Below, piece by piece: positions 51,372 to 59,070 of a stretch of DNA of 64,000 nucleotides; within the stretch, counting starts at the first letter, position 1; the number at the start of each line of letters is the position of its first letter. Below the pieces are notes generated by a model. The model did not search any database. It had not been told where the DNA came from and worked only from the letters and a program-made list of their open reading frames with translations. Source of the DNA: Psychrobacter raelei (GTDB lineage: Bacteria; Pseudomonadota; Gammaproteobacteria; Pseudomonadales; Moraxellaceae). The position numbers and the translations under genes were made by a program. The stretch is from assembly GCF_022631235.3 (NCBI RefSeq), contig NZ_CP093310.2, positions 2,046,001-2,110,000 on the forward strand, given 5' to 3'.

Positions 51372-52380
51372 TTTAGCAATCTTAGAAAGCTTTAAAAAGT
51401 ACGCATCAAACCTTGCGCTTAGCACCAAAAACATGAGCCGTGAAGAATGGCTAACGGCTCGTCAAACCGGTATCGGTGGCTCTGATATCAGCGCAATCAT
51501 GGGTGTTAACCCCTACGCTACCGCTTACGATGTTTATGTCAGCAAAACGCAGCCGGTTGAAGATACCGCCGGCGAACCTGCTTACTGGGGCACCACCTTA
51601 GAACCAGTAGTCGCTACCGAATTCGCCAAGCGTAACGACCTTAAAACCCAAAACGTTAACTTCATGATGCGTCATCCGGTCCATAAATTTGCAGTTGCCA
51701 ACATTGACCGCGCTGTTATCAATCCAGAGATTAGCGGCAACGTTAGGTTTAAAGACGGCAAGCTTACTACCGATACTATCTTAGAGATTAAGACAGCATC
51801 TGAGTACGTCGCTAAAGACTGGGGTGATGAAGAGTCTGATCAAGTACCTGATCAGTATATGTGTCAAGCACAGTGGTATATGGGCGTGACTGATACCCAA
51901 GTTTGCTACATGGCCGTGTTAATCGGTGGTAACAAGTACCGTCAGTATCGCATCGAGCGCAATCAAGAGTTAATCGATGTGCTGTTTGAAGTGGCCGAAG
52001 ACTTTTGGGTTAACAATGTTTTGGCTGGGGTGGCACCTGAAGCGACTACTCTACAGAACGCTAAGAATAAGTACCCCACTCACAACCCTGATACTGTGGT
52101 TGATGTGAATATTGATAGCGAAGGAGCCAAAGTCTTTAACGAATACGTTGAGCTTAAAGAAGCTGAAAAGCTACTTAAAAAGCAGATTGAAGCCGCTCAA
52201 ACCAAGCTTATTTGCACGATTGGTGACAATGAAGCCTTGGCAATCGATGGTGATATTGCAGTGACATATAAGGCTCAGGTCAGTAATCGATTTGATAGCA
52301 ATAGCTTTAAAAAAGATATGCCTGAACTTGCTGCCAAGTACGTCAAACAGTCAGCCAGCCGTGTGATGAGGGTTAAGTGA
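51364..52380 (+). CDS. YqaJ-family viral exonuclease
   Basis: This 338-residue lambda exonuclease-type nuclease has the signature TARQTGIGGSDISAIMGVNP near residues 32-50 and active-site residues Glu80, Asp115 and Glu141-x-Lys143 (LEIKTA), with PDQYMCQAQWYM at 162-173. It resects 5' ends of double-stranded DNA for the RecT annealase encoded two genes downstream; the pair is a Red-like recombination system. ATG 51364 with TAATGGAGG upstream. Confidence 0.92.
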   Translation: MSNLAILESFKKYASNLALSTKNMSREEWLTARQTGIGGSDISAIMGVNPYATAYDVYVSKTQPVEDTAGEPAYWGTTLEPVVATEFAKRNDLKTQNVNFMMRHPVHKFAVANIDRAVINPEISGNVRFKDGKLTTDTILEIKTASEYVAKDWGDEESDQVPDQYMCQAQWYMGVTDTQVCYMAVLIGGNKYRQYRIERNQELIDVLFEVAEDFWVNNVLAGVAPEATTLQNAKNKYPTHNPDTVVDVNIDSEGAKVFNEYVELKEAEKLLKKQIEAAQTKLICTIGDNEALAIDGDIAVTYKAQVSNRFDSNSFKKDMPELAAKYVKQSASRVMRVK

Positions 52381-52748
52381 TGAATAATTTTGGAGCCATG
52401 CCCAAAGAAGATTTAATCATTATAGCCAACTGTATGCTTGCACGAATAAAAGAGCTTGAAGTAGAAAACAAAAGAGTTTCACAGCAATGGGCCGATAGAT
52501 ACCGTCCATTGTCATTCGTTGGGACGTTGGCAGGCCAAGTGTTTTTAGAAAATAAAGACGCAGCCCGTCAAGCCTTAAATAAGTTTTATGAAATATATGA
52601 CAATCAAGATATTTGGTGTTTAGACGTTGATGCAATTGACATGGCTAAGGGCGCAAGAATGGCTCTGGGCGATGCAATTACAGAAACCGAATATCAAGAA
52701 TTAACAAAACTAGAAAGCCAATTAAATAAGGAACAAAACAATGAATAA
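52380..52748 (+). CDS. Unknown protein between exonuclease and annealase
   Basis: This is a 122-residue protein from ATG 52380, overlapping the YqaJ stop (a GTG three bases earlier is possible). A helical N-terminus (EDLIIIANCMLARIKELEVE) and C-terminus (ETEYQELTKLESQLNKEQ) flank a central domain. It overlaps the RecT gene by 8 bases, so the three are translated together; it could be an accessory of the recombination pair. Not recognised. Confidence 0.6.
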   Translation: MNNFGAMPKEDLIIIANCMLARIKELEVENKRVSQQWADRYRPLSFVGTLAGQVFLENKDAARQALNKFYEIYDNQDIWCLDVDAIDMAKGARMALGDAITETEYQELTKLESQLNKEQNNE

Positions 52749-53709
52749 CTTACCTCAACAAACTCAATCATCTGGTTTTATCAATCCTCAAAACTATCAA
52801 GAAGCCTGGCAGTTTAGCGAAATGTTAGCAGCATCTGAAATGGTGCCCAAGAACTTCAAAGGTAAACCGGCTGATATTTTAATCGCCATGCAGATGGGTA
52901 GCGAGATTGGCTTAAAACCCCTGCAATCACTTCAAAACATCGCTGTAGTTAATGGCCGTCCTACCATCTGGGGTGATGCTGTTGTGGCCATCTGCCAAAG
53001 CTCAGGAATGCTTGAAGATATCACTGAAGAAGTCACCGATGAATATGCAACGGTCACTGTTAAGCGAATTGGCCAAGAGCCACACAGCGTAACTTTTAGT
53101 ATGCAAGACGCTAAAAAAGCAGGGTTGGCTGGGAAACAAGGTCCCTGGACTCAGTACCCCAAGCGCATGATGAAAAACCGTGCACGTGCTTACGCTCTAC
53201 GTGACAAGTTCGCTGACGTGCTAAGTGGCTTTGGCATCACTGAAGAAGAGAAAGATCGTGCGATTGACGTTACTCCAGCCAAGCCGGTTAAGACCAAAAA
53301 CGCCGGTGCCTCTGCCCTACTTGAGCGTGTCAAAGCAAAGGCGGCAATAGTTGAAGCACCGGCTATTGAGTACTTTGATACCACTCAATTAATCAACCTC
53401 ATTGGCCAAGCTGAGGACTTAGAGCAAATTAATGGTATCGGCAAAGAAATTAAAGCCATGTCTGAAGATGCAGATATCAACATCAAAAATGATGACTTGG
53501 CAGCTCTACGTAAAACTTGGAAAGATAAAAAGCTGGAGCTTGAGTACGCCAATCTTATGAATAACATCAAATCATGCCAGTCGTTAGATGATGTTGAGCG
53601 TATGCGCGGTGTAATTGAAGACAAGTCTGGTGACTTTGCACAGCCTGATTTACAGCTACTTAGCGACACGCTAGACATGATCGCTGAAGAAATTGGTGCT
53701 GAGGGTTAA
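52741..53709 (+). CDS. RecT-family single-strand annealing protein
   Basis: This 322-residue protein has the RecT pattern ILIAMQMGSEIGLKPLQSLQ, NGRPTIWGDAV near 80-90, and WTQYPKRMMKNRARAYALRD at about 136-155. RecT/Red-beta proteins anneal complementary strands after resection by the exonuclease. The C-terminal 130 residues are a charged helical extension beyond the core. It is paired with YqaJ in the same operon. Confidence 0.9.
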   Translation: MNNLPQQTQSSGFINPQNYQEAWQFSEMLAASEMVPKNFKGKPADILIAMQMGSEIGLKPLQSLQNIAVVNGRPTIWGDAVVAICQSSGMLEDITEEVTDEYATVTVKRIGQEPHSVTFSMQDAKKAGLAGKQGPWTQYPKRMMKNRARAYALRDKFADVLSGFGITEEEKDRAIDVTPAKPVKTKNAGASALLERVKAKAAIVEAPAIEYFDTTQLINLIGQAEDLEQINGIGKEIKAMSEDADINIKNDDLAALRKTWKDKKLELEYANLMNNIKSCQSLDDVERMRGVIEDKSGDFAQPDLQLLSDTLDMIAEEIGAEG

Positions 53710-53711
53710 TC

Positions 53712-54038
53712 ATGGATCTGTTAATGAACCGCCGATTCGCTAATGCATCTGAATTTGAATTGATAGCACTCGCATTAGATGAAGGTTATGACTCACTAGC
53801 TTACGCTTTAGCCTGCCGGCTGGAGCGTAACTTAAATCCTGAAGAGTCCGGACAACTCAGAAAATTACAAGATGAAAATCATGATCTATCTTATGAGATA
53901 GATGAGCTAGAGTTTAGGGTTTGTGCGCTCGAACAAGAACTTGCGAGTATGGCTGACAACGAAGAGCGTCTAAAGGAACTAGTTAGTCGAGCCAGCCGAG
54001 CTGTTAACAGCAGCTTGGCTTTGTTTAAGGAAGATTGA
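53712..54038 (+). CDS. Unknown coiled-coil phage protein
   Basis: This is a 108-residue protein. N-terminal residues 5-40 resemble a small helical motif (FANASEFELIALALDEGYDS); residues 45-95 are a coiled coil (LQDENHDLSYEIDELEFRV, LEQELASMADNEERLKEL). ATG 53712 follows the RecT stop by two bases. Function unknown. Confidence 0.6.
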   Translation: MDLLMNRRFANASEFELIALALDEGYDSLAYALACRLERNLNPEESGQLRKLQDENHDLSYEIDELEFRVCALEQELASMADNEERLKELVSRASRAVNSSLALFKED

Positions 54039-54039
54039 T

Positions 54040-54522
54040 ATGAAGGATGAATTCAAAGCAGGTGATTTGGTTTTTGAGGTCGACGAGTATTATTCGGAAA
54101 TAAAACTTGCTTCCGTTATCAGGGTAGATCCAGATGCCGGTGATTCACTTGCAATTGAGACGAAAAATAACAGTTATGCGAGTTACGGTAGAAATAGTGT
54201 TGAGTCTAAGCTTCCAAGTGTATTTTATGCCACCCCTGAGAACCGTCAAGCCTTAGTTACACTGTACGGAGAAGATGCAGTACCTGAATTGCCGTTACGA
54301 GGCAGCGAATTGACTAGGAAGCTGTTAGAAAAGCAGAAGTACGTGCTTTGTTTAGTAAGCAACATTAATGAAGATAAAGCTAGAAGAAATGACCCACCTA
54401 AAGTAGGTGTAGTCTCTGGTGTAATTAGTGACTGGTTTAGATTAGCTGACGAATCCGTTGCTGAGTTCGCCGTACCAGTTGACAATAACGGCAACGAGAT
54501 AACGGAGATTGAGTCATGCTAA
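54040..54522 (+). CDS. Unknown early phage protein, 160 residues
   Basis: The start FKAGDLVFEVDEYYSEIKLA looks like a small beta-barrel and the rest is mixed. ATG 54040 directly follows the previous gene (gap of one base), with AAGGAAGATTG upstream. It overlaps the next gene by 7 bases. No family recognised. Confidence 0.6.
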   Translation: MKDEFKAGDLVFEVDEYYSEIKLASVIRVDPDAGDSLAIETKNNSYASYGRNSVESKLPSVFYATPENRQALVTLYGEDAVPELPLRGSELTRKLLEKQKYVLCLVSNINEDKARRNDPPKVGVVSGVISDWFRLADESVAEFAVPVDNNGNEITEIESC

Positions 54523-54773
54523 TACAAACAAATCAATCACTGCCACGCAAGCCCAGCATACCAGTTGAACTTGTCGAAGCCTGGCTTGCTGAGCACCCAG
54601 AAAAACAAGCTGAAAGCTTAACAGGTAAAGTTTCAAGAAAAAACTACGGCTCTATTGATCCGGAAAGGGCTATCAATAATCAGCGCAAAGCCATTGAGCG
54701 TGACAAGCGTATAAGCGATGAATTGGCAAGAATTGCAAGACGGGAGAGGCGGAAGTTAGAGCTCTCATGTTAA
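54516..54773 (+). CDS. Unknown basic phage protein, 85 residues
   Basis: Residues 12-30 include VELVEAWLAEHPEKQAESLT; the C-terminal half is strongly basic and helical (RKAIERDKRISDELARIARR, RERRKLELSC). It may bind nucleic acid. It is the last gene before the structured non-coding block at 54774. Confidence 0.6.
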   Translation: MLIQTNQSLPRKPSIPVELVEAWLAEHPEKQAESLTGKVSRKNYGSIDPERAINNQRKAIERDKRISDELARIARRERRKLELSC

Positions 54774-55007
54774 GCCCCATAATTAAGATTCTGGCTCCGC
54801 ACTAGCTGGTTTGTAGCTAAGAAGCCATTGAGGGAATGAGGACGGATAACGACCCTCCGGCATACCGTAATAGTAAGAGGCAGAAAAGCCGAAGGCGAAT
54901 CTCGTATGCGAGTAAATTCTAAATCCGAGTGACTGCCGTAAGCAGTCTGCTTAAGTGAGCCAATTGGGCGCATAATCGCGCACAGTCGACCAATTGGCTC
55001 ACTTAAG
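54774..55007 (+). ncRNA. Candidate structured noncoding RNA in the prophage early operon
   Basis: No usable open frame on either strand, while neighbouring genes overlap or touch. It is dense in hairpins: TAGC/GCTA (54803/54816), GAGGG/CCCTC (54830/54853), CGG-CATA-CCG (54858-54867), GAATCTCG/CGAG..ATTC (54897-54919), GACTGC-CGTAA-GCAGTC (54931-54947), and finally an 18-bp perfect inverted repeat (54950-54967 with 54990-55007). There is no T tract after it, so it is not a plain terminator. Strand is assumed from the operon. It could be a phage regulatory RNA, a decoy or a relic of a mobile RNA element. Confidence 0.5.
54950..55007. repeat. 18-bp perfect inverted repeat with 22-bp loop
   Basis: CTTAAGTGAGCCAATTGG and its reverse complement. 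The ends of each arm (CTTAAG, CCAATTGG) are themselves palindromic. No T tract follows. Confidence 0.9.
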
Positions 55008-55078
55008 TTAACAGCAACTTAGATCAAAATTGAGGTGAAAGATGAGAAATTGGATTAGTGTCTTTGTGGGAGGTAGTG

Positions 55079-55315
55079 ATGAGTGAACTTAAGAGCATAA
55101 CAGGCGACATGGTAGTTTCTTTTTTTATAGCAACAAATATAGCGCAGTCAGAAGTCGAAGAAAAATTTACGCTTGAGGAGCTTGGCTACCAAGACGGTGA
55201 TTTTAGTGATTATGACGATTTTGAAGTGTGGCTAGACGCTGAGTATAAAGAGTGGATGGCAAATAACACTGATAGTGGCTGGATTTTAGGAGCTCGTGAT
55301 GAACAACTGGATTAG
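55079..55315 (+). CDS. Unknown acidic phage protein, 78 residues
   Basis: ATG 55079 is chosen for GGGAGG five bases ahead; an ATG at 55058-55060 region lacks a site. Acidic throughout (DGDFSDYDDFEVWLDAEYKE). A mini-frame at 55041 that mimics the start of the DUF551 gene downstream (NWISV) lies immediately upstream, a likely relic. The C-terminus overlaps the DUF551 gene by 17 bases. Confidence 0.6.
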   Translation: MSELKSITGDMVVSFFIATNIAQSEVEEKFTLEELGYQDGDFSDYDDFEVWLDAEYKEWMANNTDSGWILGARDEQLD

Positions 55316-55532
55316 TGTCAAAGACAGGTTGCCTGATATGCACAAAAGAGTATTAATCAAAGGTGATGCTACTTATGTAGCAGGCAGAGCACCGACAAGC
55401 AATCAAAACGACGACTGGGGCATAAAAGGTGATTGGTACTGGTCTATTGTCAGTGACTTTTGGATTGATGCTCACATGATAACCCACTGGCAACCACTAC
55501 CTGAACCACCACGAGGAGATAGTTGTGAATAG
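55299..55532 (+). CDS. DUF551-domain phage protein
   Basis: This 77-residue protein has the typical DUF551 pattern: NNWISVKDRLPDMHKRVLI at the start and DAHMITHWQPLPEPP at the end. The family is common in early regions of temperate phages; function unknown. ATG 55299 with GGAG upstream is preferred to the GTG at 55296. Confidence 0.8.
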   Translation: MNNWISVKDRLPDMHKRVLIKGDATYVAGRAPTSNQNDDWGIKGDWYWSIVSDFWIDAHMITHWQPLPEPPRGDSCE

Positions 55533-55881
55533 ATACAGATGCGAAGTAGAAAAAAGCCGCTACTCTAATATTGGCCAACAATGGGAAAAGGCTGTTTGGT
55601 TTACTCATGAAGACGACAGGCACTTAATGCAAGAAAAAATAATGGTGTTTTTAGGTAGTCGGTTTTCATTTGTAACTATCTACAAAAATGGTCGATGCCT
55701 GAAAGATTTGACTCATTTAAGCGGAGATCAAATCGCTGAAATCATGGATAGCAGTACAACGGTTGCTGACGTGTTTGAGTATTGCAGAGAGCATTTCTGC
55801 AAGGACCTGGCACCGGTTAAGCGAAGTGCCAAACCTGCAAAAGCAGATTATCAATTAGATATGTTTGGAGTATTAGCATGA
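55525..55881 (+). CDS. Unknown early phage protein, 118 residues
   Basis: GTG 55525 preceded by GAGGAGA, overlapping the DUF551 gene by 8 bases. Residues such as WFTHEDDRHLMQEKIMVFLG and YCREHFCKDLAPVKRS; ends DYQLDMFGVLA. The short C-terminal YQLDMFG could be a beta-clamp binding motif (QLxMF-like). That is a suggestion only. Confidence 0.6.
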   Translation: MNRYRCEVEKSRYSNIGQQWEKAVWFTHEDDRHLMQEKIMVFLGSRFSFVTIYKNGRCLKDLTHLSGDQIAEIMDSSTTVADVFEYCREHFCKDLAPVKRSAKPAKADYQLDMFGVLA

Positions 55882-56228
55882 ACTTAATTAGAGAATCGAT
55901 GATTCAAACAGCTGGTGTGCTCAATAGACGCCAGCGAGATGAACTGCCAGTCAGGCCTCTACAGTGGCGTTATCAGAATGCAAACCCCTTTGACGATACT
56001 CGCATTGTTGCCAAAGGCCCTACTCACTTATATGTGATATTGGATGACGTTAATGGCAAGTATTTAGTTAAAAAAACCCGCTTAGCAGATAACCACACTG
56101 ATCATTGCGGTGGATTTACTTGTATTGATAGCGCCAAAGAATTTGTTAACGAACACTATGAAGACAACATGGCACCGTGGGTTTATTCAATTGATGAAAT
56201 AAACGGAGGATCTAAAGATGTCAGATGA
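55878..56228 (+). CDS. Unknown early phage protein, 116 residues
   Basis: Overlaps the previous gene by the ATGA at 55878. Mixed alpha/beta (RPLQWRYQNANPFDDTRIVA, GPTHLYVILDDVNGKYLVKK) with two histidines and a cysteine in NHTDHCGGFTC. It leads into xis with an 11-base overlap. Not recognised. Confidence 0.6.
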   Translation: MNLIRESMIQTAGVLNRRQRDELPVRPLQWRYQNANPFDDTRIVAKGPTHLYVILDDVNGKYLVKKTRLADNHTDHCGGFTCIDSAKEFVNEHYEDNMAPWVYSIDEINGGSKDVR

Positions 56229-56559
56229 TAATGTCGCTGTAGTCGAGATTGACTGGGTAAGCGCCCCAAAGTTCGAAGAGTTGACCGGCATACCCAGAAG
56301 TCGGTTTTATGATTTACGAAAAGATAGTTGGAAGCAAGGTGAAGTCTGGGTTAAAGTTGACAATCGAATCTATTACTCAGTAACTGGATTTAACAAATGG
56401 CTAAATCAACAAGCAAAAAACTGCCAACAGGAGTGCGAATCCGCACCGGCAGTATCCAAATCTACTTTGAGCGACGCAAACAGCGGTACAACATCACGCT
56501 CCCACACCCGCCGACTGCGGAAGGTATCGCTGCAGCCTCTAAAATTAGAGCTGAATTAG
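56218..56559 (+). CDS. Excisionase (recombination directionality factor)
   Basis: This 113-residue protein has the N-terminal winged-helix pattern of phage excisionases: VEIDWVSAPKFEELTGIPRS, FYDLRKDSWKQGEVWVKV and YYSVTGFNKWLNQQ (to residue 65). It would bind attR/attL DNA and favour excision. The last 50 codons overlap the integrase gene by 163 bases in another frame. The C-terminal Ser/Thr/Arg tail may therefore be unconstrained. Confidence 0.82.
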   Translation: MSDDNVAVVEIDWVSAPKFEELTGIPRSRFYDLRKDSWKQGEVWVKVDNRIYYSVTGFNKWLNQQAKNCQQECESAPAVSKSTLSDANSGTTSRSHTRRLRKVSLQPLKLELN

Positions 56560-57539
56560 CAACAAAAGCCGAATGGGGCATCTTAACCGATGCCGACATC
56601 AATGCCGCCAAGGGTTATCAAGCTGAATCGATAGTTACTAGCGGCGTTCTTTTCCAAGAAGTCGCACAAAAGTATCTTAAGCACTGCGAAGCCAATACTG
56701 ACTCTAAGAAAGATTACTTATCAGCTCTCAATAAGCACTGGATGCCCTACTTTGCCTTGTCTCGTATTGATGAAATCACCAGTGACCAGATTAAAGATGC
56801 TATTGCCGACAGGGGTTTTAAAACTGATAAGACCTTAAATAATTGCTTGGTACCACTTCGCGGAGTTTTTGATAAAGCGGTTGAAATGAAGTTGATTGAC
56901 CAAAGCTACAACCCTATGTCTGACATCAATAACAAGAAAGTGCAGACGGGGTTGCCGGACCCATTCAACAGAGATGAGATGAATGCTTTATTAACTTGGC
57001 TTGACAAGAATCTGGAAGGCAAAGATCATTTTTATTATTGGTATTTTGAAGTAGCGTTTTGGACGGGGTGCCGACCCAGTGAATTGCTTGCTCTGAGGTG
57101 GTCAGATATAGACTGGTTTAATGGGTCTATTATCATCAATAAAACGAGGGTTCGTGGTGTTGAGAAAAGCGTTACTAAAACTCATACTGTGCGCGAAGTA
57201 TATCTGAATGACAGAAGCAAGGCAGCGTTTGAAGCACTACAGGCATTAAGGCTTGATGATGACTATGTGATGATATGTCCGGAAACTAGCCAGCCTTTCT
57301 TTAACGAGAAACCGCCACGACTAAGAATCAGTAGAGCTATGGAAGCGTGTCGCATTAGAAAGCGCCCAGCATATAACGCCAGGCACACCTATGCTACTAT
57401 GCTGTTGATGGACGGAGTGAATCCAGTGTTTGTTGCTAATCAACTAGGCCACAGTATTCAGATGCTTATGAAAAGATACGGCCGCTGGATTCATGGTGAT
57501 AAAAATAAGATTGAGATGAGTAAGCTTAGGACGGATTAG
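56397..57539 (+). CDS. int: Tyrosine-type phage integrase
   Basis: This is a 380-residue integrase. The N-terminal arm-binding region (1-70; GSIQIYFERRKQRYNITLPH), core-binding SAM-like domain (80-175), and catalytic domain with Arg226 (TGCRPSELLAL), Arg329 and His330 (YNARHTYATML), His352 (LGHS) and nucleophile Tyr361 (KRYGRW). The first box II His is replaced by Tyr326, a known variation. It is 123 bases from attR, and candidate arm-type repeats lie between. It inserts the phage at ssrA. Confidence 0.95.
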   Translation: MAKSTSKKLPTGVRIRTGSIQIYFERRKQRYNITLPHPPTAEGIAAASKIRAELATKAEWGILTDADINAAKGYQAESIVTSGVLFQEVAQKYLKHCEANTDSKKDYLSALNKHWMPYFALSRIDEITSDQIKDAIADRGFKTDKTLNNCLVPLRGVFDKAVEMKLIDQSYNPMSDINNKKVQTGLPDPFNRDEMNALLTWLDKNLEGKDHFYYWYFEVAFWTGCRPSELLALRWSDIDWFNGSIIINKTRVRGVEKSVTKTHTVREVYLNDRSKAAFEALQALRLDDDYVMICPETSQPFFNEKPPRLRISRAMEACRIRKRPAYNARHTYATMLLMDGVNPVFVANQLGHSIQMLMKRYGRWIHGDKNKIEMSKLRTD

Positions 57540-57543
57540 TCTG

Positions 57544-57573
57544 TGACGTGATTTTTGACGTGCTATCACGTCA
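57544..57573. promoter_or_regulatory. Candidate integrase arm-type sites near attR
   Basis: TGACGTGAT at 57544-57552, TGACGTGCT at 57556-57564 and its inverse ATCACGTCA at 57565-57573. The same TGACGTGAT occurs at 18467-18475 near attL, 56 bases inside the core. Confidence 0.6.
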
Positions 57574-57662
57574 AACAGTCCGATGTAATCTGACAACCAA
57601 AAATCAAAAGCCTTATGTTTCAAGGCTTCTTGTCGGATTGCGTCAGACTGTATAAGCTCGTA

Positions 57663-57692
57663 GCGGGTTCAACTCCCGCCATCTCCACCAAA
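57663..57692 (+). mobile_element. attR core of the prophage
   Basis: Thirty bases identical to attL (18382-18411), carrying the displaced original 3' end of ssrA. The unit boundary is further supported by the ssrA-type terminator that follows immediately. Confidence 0.92.
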
Positions 57693-57703
57693 CACTAGAA
57701 AAG

Positions 57704-57733
57704 CTTGTCACATTCATTGTGGCAAGTTTTTTT
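57704..57733 (+). terminator. Displaced native ssrA terminator
   Basis: CTTGTCACA/TTGTGGCAAG arms with a TTCA-like loop and a run of eight T, just beyond attR. Before phage insertion it would have followed ssrA directly. Confidence 0.8.
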
Positions 57734-57860
57734 TATGCCTAAAGCTTATATATCCATTTTAGGAATAGGGTTATAACTTACCAGTAATGCCCTATTTTTT
57801 TATCTTTGATAAAATGAGCTCATAGACATAGATACCTACTCTTATCATGAGGAGATCATC

Positions 57861-58052
57861 ATGAAAAAATTGTTATTGACCACTATTTCGCTGGTTTTGA
57901 TTGCCAGCAGTCTTCCTGCTCAAGCCGCTCGGGTTAAGTGTTCTGACTTCAAATCGCAAAGAGAAGCACAGGCTTATTTTGATGCCAAAAAGCCCGGCTA
58001 TCAATCCTTGGATCGCGATAAAGATGGCATTGCTTGTGAAGCTTTAAAATAA
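57861..58052 (+). CDS. Secreted Excalibur-domain (calcium-binding) protein
   Basis: This 63-residue protein has a signal peptide (KKLLLTTISLVLIASSLPAQ, cleaved after AQA). The mature part is one Excalibur domain with CSDFKSQREAQAYFD and the EF-like LDRDKDGIACEAL, with two cysteines for a disulfide. AGGAGATC precedes the ATG. Function in the periplasm is unknown. It is first in the host block to the right of attR. Confidence 0.9.
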   Translation: MKKLLLTTISLVLIASSLPAQAARVKCSDFKSQREAQAYFDAKKPGYQSLDRDKDGIACEALK

Positions 58053-58111
58053 CAAAGCTGTCTTGCTAACCCGCTTATCACAATAAATGTGGTCTCATTA
58101 ATCTGCACCCA

Positions 58112-58161
58112 AAAAAAGCTTGCCACCAATTTGTGACAAGCTTTTTTTGAGCCTATTTAAA
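58112..58161 (+). repeat. 50-bp direct repeat (left copy), also a terminator
   Basis: Identical over 50 bases to 60309-60358. The unit carries AGCTTGCCACC/TTGTGACAAGCT arms and T7, so it also ends the Excalibur gene transcript. Confidence 0.92.
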
Positions 58162-58317
58162 TATATTCTTCTAGCAAAGCCTACTACATGCTCATTAATA
58201 TATTTAATATAAGAAGTTAATATGATGCTCTAAATTAAACCATATAGCGGTGATAATTGAATTGGATCTGTATATCAACTACACTGTTTTAATTCCTCAT
58301 CAAATATACATTGGATA

Positions 58318-59016
58318 ATGGCTATGATGTTAGATGTTATACCTTTAATGGCTGAGTATGAATGGCAAGATTTACAGTCTGTAGATGTAATTGACTGTTC
58401 CGAGGATTTACATATTATTTCCAATGATGAAAAGATTAAAACTTACCCTTTTTATTTTCATCAAGAAGTGCCTAACTCCATAGACTTCTGTGCTGCACGT
58501 TTTTCCGTAATAAAAAAACTACATCAAGCAGCTCAATTGCTTCCAGAAAACCTAGGAATTATAGTATTGGATGCTTGGAGACCAAAAGCAGTACAGCTAG
58601 AGCTTCAACGACAAGTTGGTAATATTATTGATCTTCAATATCCGCAACTTAGCTTGAGTGAACGTAATGAACTTTTGCTAAAATTTGTGGCTCCTGCAAA
58701 TCCGGACTTTATAAGCCCTCATTCAACTGGTGGCTCTATAGATGTTACTTTATTTGATATAGAAACAGGGAGTTGGATTAATATGGGCTCTGGTTTTGAT
58801 GAGCCAAGCGAACGTTCCTATACTAGTTTTTATGAAAAATTACCTGACCATCCTGCTTGCTATTATCGTCGACTGCTTTTTTGGGCAATGATTAACTCTG
58901 GATTTAGCAACCTGCCTTCTGAATGGTGGCACTTTGATTATGGTAACCAATTATGGGCCCGTTACAATAAACAGAAAAGCGCCTTTTATGCTAGTGTAAG
59001 CAAAGCTAACATTTAA
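58318..59016 (+). CDS. D-alanyl-D-alanine dipeptidase (VanX/DdpX type, M15D)
   Basis: This 232-residue zinc dipeptidase has Arg88 in DAWRPK, zinc ligands His135 (SPHSTGG), Asp142 (IDVTLF) and His205, and catalytic Glu202 in EWWHFDYG: all VanX active-site residues are present. It would hydrolyse D-Ala-D-Ala. No signal peptide is visible, so the cytoplasm is likely. It is followed by a DUF819 membrane protein in the same direction, and both lie between 50-bp direct repeats. It is AT-richer than its neighbours and vanHA partners are absent, so nutrient use or cell-wall recycling is more likely than vancomycin resistance. Confidence 0.88.
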   Translation: MAMMLDVIPLMAEYEWQDLQSVDVIDCSEDLHIISNDEKIKTYPFYFHQEVPNSIDFCAARFSVIKKLHQAAQLLPENLGIIVLDAWRPKAVQLELQRQVGNIIDLQYPQLSLSERNELLLKFVAPANPDFISPHSTGGSIDVTLFDIETGSWINMGSGFDEPSERSYTSFYEKLPDHPACYYRRLLFWAMINSGFSNLPSEWWHFDYGNQLWARYNKQKSAFYASVSKANI

Positions 59017-59070
59017 ATATTTTAAAAACCGTACATTAAGATAGTTTGATTATGTTTAAGGAGGAACAAT

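Larger units (their letters stand above)
18382..57692. mobile_element. Complete lambda-like siphovirus prophage, about 39.3 kb, in ssrA
   Basis: Both att cores are present, with a tyrosine integrase (56397-57539) near attR. The content is that of an intact temperate tailed phage: repressor, cro-like and cII-like regulators, O/P-type replication, YqaJ/RecT recombination, HNH/terminase, HK97-type head, lambda-type G/T, H, M, L, K, I and J tail genes, holin-like proteins and a muramidase. Late and replication genes are on the minus strand; cI, recombination, xis and int are on the plus strand. I see no frameshift or truncation in any essential gene, so it may be inducible. Confidence 0.93.

Noticed and set aside
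58318..59016. Vancomycin resistance determinant
   Set aside because: Only a VanX-type enzyme is present; no vanH/vanA-type ligase or vanRS, and the host is Gram-negative.
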